NCBI RefSeq assembly: GCF_001311135.1
Contig: NZ_BBAG01000001.1
Span: 124,001-188,000 of the forward strand
Length of the DNA stretch: 64,000 nucleotides
Source: Secundilactobacillus paracollinoides DSM 15502 = JCM 11969
GTDB lineage: Bacteria > Bacillota > Bacilli > Lactobacillales > Lactobacillaceae
Reading direction: 5' to 3'
Both the position numbers and the translations under genes were made by a program. Below the pieces are notes generated by a model. That model was not told the origin of the DNA and did no database searches. It saw only the letters and a program-made list of their open reading frames with translations. Within the stretch, counting starts at the first letter, position 1, and each line of letters starts with the position of its first letter. Positions 58,703 to 64,000 of the stretch are shown here, piece by piece.

Positions 58703-61700
58703 ATGGAAAAACGATCATTTAAGATCCCAGTTTGGCTGATTTACTCGGTGGCGTTTGCGGTGGTCATCACCGCAACGTTTGGGTTACTGCGATTTGAGGG
58801 ATTAACGAATATTTGGCGTGTTGATGGGATTGCCCAACACTTTCCAATTTTAAAGGAATTTTACGGTATTCTTCACGGAACCGTTCACCAATCGTTATTT
58901 AGCTGGTCGTGGAATCTGGGGCTTGGCGCTGATCAAATGACAAGTTTTGCCTATTACGTGGTCGGCGATCCGTTTGCTTATCTGATTGCTTTATTCCCAG
59001 CGGACAAGATCGAGCTGGGGTACCAACTGCTGACGATCGTTCGGCTGTATGCGGTCGGGTTGTCATTTCTGGCACTGGCCAGGCAACTGCGGTTCAAGCG
59101 TGCTGGCTCACTGTTGGGGGCACTTATTTACACGTTTAACGGGTTCACCTTCTACGTGAGCTTCCACCACCCATTCTTCTTACTGGCGCCATTTTTCTTC
59201 CCGCTGTTGTGTTTGGGTGTTGATAAAATCTATCAGGGGGAAGTCATTTCTTTGGCTGACTGGCTTTACAGCACTCGTTTTGATCTGCAATATTTATTTC
59301 TCGTACTTGTTGGGATTAGGCGCACTGGTCTTTGCGATAGCCCGCTATGCCGATTTAAAACGACGTGGCGAACTTGTCCGGTCATTTCCCAAATCACTTG
59401 GATATTTTGCGGCAACCGTTGCCTTAGCGTTAGCTGTGGCGAGCGTGATCCTGTTGCCGACGTTACTGGCGATGATGTCATCGTCTCGGACGGGCAGCGC
59501 GACCTTTGCGAACGGGTTGAGTTTATATCCACTGGTCTACTATCTCAACCTGCCCAACGCGCTATTTAATACCACTGGGACCATGTATTACTGGGACGTC
59601 ATTGGGACTGGGGCGCTTTCATTTGTTGCCGTCGTGTGGACGTTTAGGCACTTTAAAGACCACATTGCACTTAATGTGACCTTGATTCTAATTGCGTTAG
59701 GCGTCTTAGTTCCAGCCTTTGCCGCCTTTATGAATGTGATGAGCACGCCATCTAACCGCTGGCTGTTACTGGCAAGTTTACCATTAGCGTTAGCGGTTGC
59801 CAGTTTTACGGACAGTTTGGAGTCGCTGACCACTAAGGATTTCAAATGGTTTATCATTGCTGCAACCGGTTTTTTGATCCTACTGTTCGTTGGAAACGGC
59901 TTTACTTTCCTGCTGCGGCCGAGCCACTATCTAAGTTATGGGTGTCTCTTCATTTTCATGGTGATCCTTTCCTATGGCTATATGCGGTCGATGAACGGAT
60001 TGCCGTTTAAAACGATGCTGCTGGCGTTGGTCGGTTTAAATGCGATCGCAATTGGCACCAGTTTTTATAGTACGAACTTCAACGCGTCGGTTGCTTATAA
60101 TGAAATTCCAACGGGGAGTGCAACCAGCTGGGCGAAGAATTTCTTTGATGGCGCAGATAAGTTCCTTAAAAAATATGATAAGTCCTTCTACCGAACGTCC
60201 ATGATGAGTAACTATGACATCCTGGACACGGCCGGAAACAACATCCCGATGCTGTTGGGGACACATACGATTGAATCGTATTTCTCCGTCCAAAACGGGG
60301 CAGTCAACAATTTTAATAAACAATTGGATAATAACCAACAAACAATGAATGACCCGACAAGTGACGCCAACAACCGCACAACGATGCTCAATCTTCTGGG
60401 TGTAAAGTACGTTTTTGCACGGCGTGATGACGTGGCTCTGAGACGATCGTTCCCGTATGGGTTTAAACTTGTGCGCAATAAACAGGGCAAGATGGTGAAG
60501 TTTTCTAACCGAACTGTCTATAAGCTGGAAAATCACTCCAGCACCGTCTTGTTGAAGAACCAGAATGCACTGCCGCTGGCCTACATGCAAACGCGTCAGC
60601 TGAACAGCAGCTCATACAATAAACTATCTGGTAACGACAAGGAACAGGCGCTGCTGACTGGGGCCAAGGTCGATCATCAAGTTGCCGGTGTTAAAACGAC
60701 CAAGGCGACGTCAGCCTCGAAACCTATGAGTTACACGGTGAAGTCGCTAAGTGAACCAATCACGACCTTGGCGCAACTCATTCGGTATCGTTTGACTAAG
60801 AATAACGATTTACGGGTAGATCACCTAGATGTTAATAAGTATTCTGATGCGCAATTGGTCAAGTATTTCGCAAAGTCCGCCAAACTCGGTCACGTTTCCA
60901 AACGGGTCAACAAACTGCTGACTGAAAATGCTGCCATGGTCACTAAAAATAACGCTGAGAATGCTAACGGCCTGAAGAAGGTGACCAGTGATGTTGCCGG
61001 CAACCATCAGGCTTATCAGCTGGAAATTAAAAATCCGCAACGCTATCGAAACTCTGAGCTGTATCTGCAAATTAAGGGTATCAAGATCAATCAAACAACG
61101 ACCCAATCGAAACTGACGCAGTTGTCAAACCGGTTAACCTTGTTGGATGAACCAACGACACCGGCCTTGAAAGTCACGCACTGGCGGTACGTTTTGAATC
61201 ACCCGTCGTTTGGCGGTTACCTGATGAGCATGAACACATCGACCAGCAGTAATAATCTGATTCAGCTGGGCTACAACAACATGTCTGATTATGAACAGAA
61301 GGGCAGCGCCACGATCAACCTTGGCTATTCTTCAAGAAAGGTTGCCCGCCGATTGATCAACATTTGCTTCTCAGGTGAGGATAGTATTAGCTTCAAGAGC
61401 GTGAAATTGGTCGCTGTGCCGTTTAATCGGTCATATGAGACCAAGATTCATCGCTTGCAGAACCAGGGCTTAAAGAAGCTGAAAGTGACAAATAACACGG
61501 TCAGTGGGGTTTCAACCACGAAACAAAATGCCATTTTGACCACGTCGATTCCGTATTCAACAGGCTGGCATCTGACAGTGGATGGGAAGGCAACGCCAAC
61601 CCAGAAGGTCAATACAGGGTTTGTGGGCGCTAGTGTAAAGGGTGGCACGCACCGCATCAAGCTAACGTATGAAACACCAGGGCTCGCTGTTGGGAAGTGG

Positions 61701-61805
61701 CTAACCCGCATTGGCGGGGTGATCTTTATTGGCATCTTCCTTGCTGAAACAGTGTTAGTGATTTTACGAAAACGCCGACCTGATAACCAGAGAAAACGGC
61801 ATTAG
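58703..61805 (+). CDS. yfhO: YfhO-family membrane glycosyltransferase-like protein (frameshifted)
   Basis: Large multi-pass membrane protein with about a dozen helices in the N-terminal half (WLIYSVAFAVVITATFGLL.., FLILLFVGNGFTFLL..), then a long extracytoplasmic part and a final helix before a basic tail. Characteristic start: RVDGIAQHFPILKEFYGIL. The YfhO group is linked to lipoteichoic acid glycosylation in Bacillus and Listeria. Near 59239 the frame moves by +1; one G fewer in TATCAGGGGGAAG gives YQGKSFLWLTGF. About 1033 aa. GCGGGAGAA precedes the ATG. Confidence 0.9.
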
Positions 61806-61816
61806 CTTCGAGTTTA

Positions 61817-61866
61817 CAAAATAGTGCTGCTTAGCCCACGAAAATGGGGTGCGGCACTATTTTATT
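61817..61866 (+). terminator. Terminator after yfhO
   Basis: AAAATAGTGC and GCACTATTTT stem with inner GC pairs and a T-rich tail. Confidence 0.8.
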
Positions 61867-61942
61867 TTGAGAAACTTAGTTTGGAATAAAAAGTTACTTT
61901 AACCTATTAATTAAAAATCAAACCAAGCACCTACGCAAATTA

Positions 61943-61981
61943 AAGCGCCGAACACATGTTACAATGTGCTCGGCGCTTTTT
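61943..61981. terminator. Bidirectional terminator between yfhO and the dipeptidase
   Basis: AAGCGCCGA-a-CACAT pairs with ATGTG-c-TCGGCGCTT; T and A runs on both sides. Confidence 0.85.
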
Positions 61982-62054
61982 GACGCTTATAAGTTTAGAT
62001 CTTGTTTGTACCTAAGTGGTGACAGACCAGTGGCCTTCGTGATCAAATCAGCTG

Positions 62055-63412
62055 TTAAGTCACGATAGCGTTTAAGCCTAATTCGGCTTGCGCGGTGCTG
62101 ACTTTGGTGAGGTATGCAGCTAATTCAACACCATCTAAGTCTTGACCAACGTGATCAGCTTCAATAACCGCTTGGCCAAACTGCTGGTTTAAGTCCTTTT
62201 GCACGTCAGATAATAGGCCGCCAAATTCGTGGTAGTGGCTATCGACCATAACACCAGCCTGTTTATAGACCCAATAGGCAGAATCTGGTTGATAAGAGAC
62301 CTTATCACTTGTTTGATAGGCGGCTGGCGTAGATAGGATGCCCGCATAGAAGGGCACGTAGACGCTTTGCGCTGCGACGCCCATAGCCAGCCAATGGATG
62401 CCTGCTAATTCTGGTTGCGCGAATTGTCTCAATTGCAGAACATGGGATTCCTGAGTCGTTGCAAGGCTAACGGGTCGGAATCGTTTACGGTCTTCTGGGC
62501 TGCCGCTGCCGATAGGATCGTAGGCGGTGCTTGGTAGTGGGAACTTAAGAAAGTCTTAGCATCATCGACTGATAAAAGATTGGTTGCTTGCCGCAAGAAT
62601 GGTAGGTCATAGCTGTTGACAGCCTGACTGATTTCAGGGTTGAACATTTTTTGTCCATACCAGACCCGTGGTAGGTTATAGTAGGTATCCATCTGGTTTG
62701 CGGTGCCAAAAATTTTCCGGAAGTTGAACCCCTGACGAACAGGATTTAGCGCATAATTTGAAACGAATTTCTGGATGCCAGGGTGCCACATGAAGTTGTC
62801 AGGATCAGCGAAATCAATTTCTTGAATGGCCATTTGGTTGGCAATCACGGCGTAACTATCATCTGGAATTCGCTGGGCGACCCAGTAGTGGCCGGAGCCG
62901 GTCTCGAAATACCACGCTTCATTTTGGTCAGCAAACAGAATGCCGTTTGATTAATCAGTACCATAGGTCGCGACAATCGTGCCGAGACGTTTCACACCTT
63001 CGCGTGCTGATTTGATATAGGGGAGTGTGACCGTAATCATGGCCTCTTCACCAATGCCGTCTTTGACAAGCGGATCAGCTGCTAAAACGCGCGCGTTTGC
63101 GTAAGTACTTTCAGTCGCACTCATCGCAACGCCATATTCGTTAATGCCGTCTTCTTCAAACAATCCATATTTAGTGGTCCACTCAGGCGTTGCCGTATAC
63201 TTGGCTGCCTGCGTTGGCAGCGGCATTGAAAAGGCGTTATCCTGGGAAGTGAATACTTGTGAGTCGTCGTGCGTCACAGCCGGATGGACCACAAAGTTCT
63301 TTGGCCACGCCGGACGTGAATCTTCGTTTCGGCCAATGATTACAGAGCCGTCAACTGTCGCGTTTTTACCGATCAAGATACTGGTACATGCTGAGAATGG
63401 TTCAGATTGCAC
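62055..63412 (-). CDS. C69-family dipeptidase (frameshift and stop as sequenced)
   Basis: Ntn-type dipeptidase of the PepD group. The N-terminal nucleophile Cys is in ACTSILIGKNATVDGS, followed by VIIGRNED. An in-frame TAA (62951-62953) stands where the family has a sense codon; the same frame continues as SNGILFADQNEAWYFETGSG. A lost base near 62479 separates VND from FRPVSL (repaired), then TQESHVLQLRQFAQPELAGI runs to the stop at 62055. About 452 aa. GTG 63412 is chosen with GGAGGG 6 bases upstream. With two lesions it could be a real pseudogene. Confidence 0.87.
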
Positions 63413-63542
63413 AATAATCCCTCCAATAAACTCGTATTGATACCTGTATTCTATCATTAACCTTGGCAAATAAACATTAACACGCCGTGAACCTGCTCAT
63501 GCAAATTTAACCGGCAAAACGGTAGTACAGTGGCGGGATTTA

Positions 63543-63551
63543 TGGTATAAA
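63543..63551 (+). promoter_or_regulatory. Possible extended -10 box of the YitT-family gene
   Basis: TGGTATAAA about 45 bases before the start; -35 box not clear. Confidence 0.35.
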
Positions 63552-63595
63552 TAGTACCTTATGTTATTCGTTAAAAAAGAAGGGTGGACCTGCAG

Positions 63596-64000
63596 ATGCA
63601 ATTAAAAATTGACCAGAAAGATCTTGCGCTTAAAGTAGCGTTGATGGTGGGCTCATCCTCATCAGTGCCTTTGCGCTGAACGCCTTTTTGATTCCAGGGA
63701 ACATTTTCAGTGCCGGGATCAATGGGGTGTCACAAATTTTATCTCTGTTACTCAAAAATGTGTTTCGCCTGACCGTCAATACTGGGTGGCTGATCCTGCT
63801 GTTTAACATTCCGATTGGCATTTTAGGGTGGGCAAAAATTGGCCGCGGGTTTACGATCTATAGCTTTTTAACCTCGTTTCTGACGTCATTTTTAGCAATT
63901 GTCATGCCCATTCAAAGTGTTGCGGGGCACAACCCGTTACTGAGTGCACTGTTCGGTGGTATCTTAACTGGAATTGGTGTTGCCTATCCTTTGAAGTATG
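63596..64000 (+). CDS. YitT-family membrane protein, partial (frameshifted; cut by right edge)
   Basis: Begins MQLKIDQKDLALKVAL with GAAGGGTGG upstream. Near 63650 GGTGGGCTC lacks one G. Repaired, it reads ISAFALNAFLIPGNIFSAGI.. with the YitT hallmark of a short helix, then an F.IP..I..GG-like turn, then NTGWLILLFNIPIGILGW and a third helix. YitT proteins are 5-helix membrane proteins of poorly known role. The gene runs off the window. Confidence 0.82.

Noticed and set aside
8248-63653. Programmed ribosomal frameshifting as the cause of the many split genes
   Set aside because: The break sites share no slippery heptamer or downstream pseudoknot, the genes are unrelated, and two breaks go the other way. 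Assembly error explains them better.
1-64000. CRISPR array, prophage or IS element
   Set aside because: No regularly spaced direct repeats, no integrase, transposase or phage genes were seen. The dispersed palindromes are not evenly spaced and have no spacers.

Overview
The window is a piece of a low-to-medium GC Firmicutes chromosome, almost certainly from the family Lactobacillaceae. Four things point there: the gene order fabZ-like/fabT/fabH/acpP/fabK/fabD/fabG/fabF/accB/fabZ/accC/accD/accA; L27 with an N-terminal extension beside its protease Prp; a YfhO-type membrane protein; and a C69 dipeptidase. Genus is not assigned. Nearly everything is housekeeping and on the + strand. No phage, IS element, CRISPR array or resistance gene was seen.

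Layout. 1-3.9 kb: a tRNA-Arg(UCU) cut by the left edge, several small or unknown membrane proteins, a UPF0145 gene and the first copy of a palindromic repeat. 3.8-14.2 kb: the type II fatty acid synthesis and acetyl-CoA carboxylase operon, with a FabT-type operator at its promoter and FabK as its enoyl reductase. 14.3-18.1 kb: rplU-prp-rpmA behind a leader, an M24 peptidase, efp, asp23, nusB. 18.4-24.9 kb: folD, xseAB, ispA, tlyA, argR, recN. 25.0-37.8 kb: gmk, rpoZ, coaBC, priA, fmt, rsmB, stp, prkC, rsgA, rpe and thiN; this run links nucleotide and CoA metabolism, translation start and Ser/Thr phospho-signalling. 38-52.8 kb: rpmB, asp23-like, fakA, recG, plsX, acpP, rnc, smc, ftsY, ylxM, ffh. 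52.9-55.7 kb: a MoxR ATPase / VWA-metallopeptidase-like / small-protein trio. 55.8-58.5 kb: rpsP, khpA, rimM, trmD, rplS. 58.7-64 kb: yfhO, a C69 dipeptidase (- strand) and a YitT-family protein cut by the right edge.

Two things stand out. First, a family of about 124 bp nested palindromic repeats occurs seven times, only between genes. The ends are conserved and the long hairpin arms co-vary between copies. I do not recognise the family, and it is the best candidate here for an undescribed element. Second, I infer 27 frameshifts and 3 in-frame stops in 22 otherwise normal genes, many of them essential (accA, accC, accD, ffh, ftsY). All but two look like loss of one base (or, in one gene, seven). 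This is best explained as assembly error, so split genes are listed as one reading each, with lesion positions. Every repair is inferred from reading-frame continuity and family knowledge, not from data.
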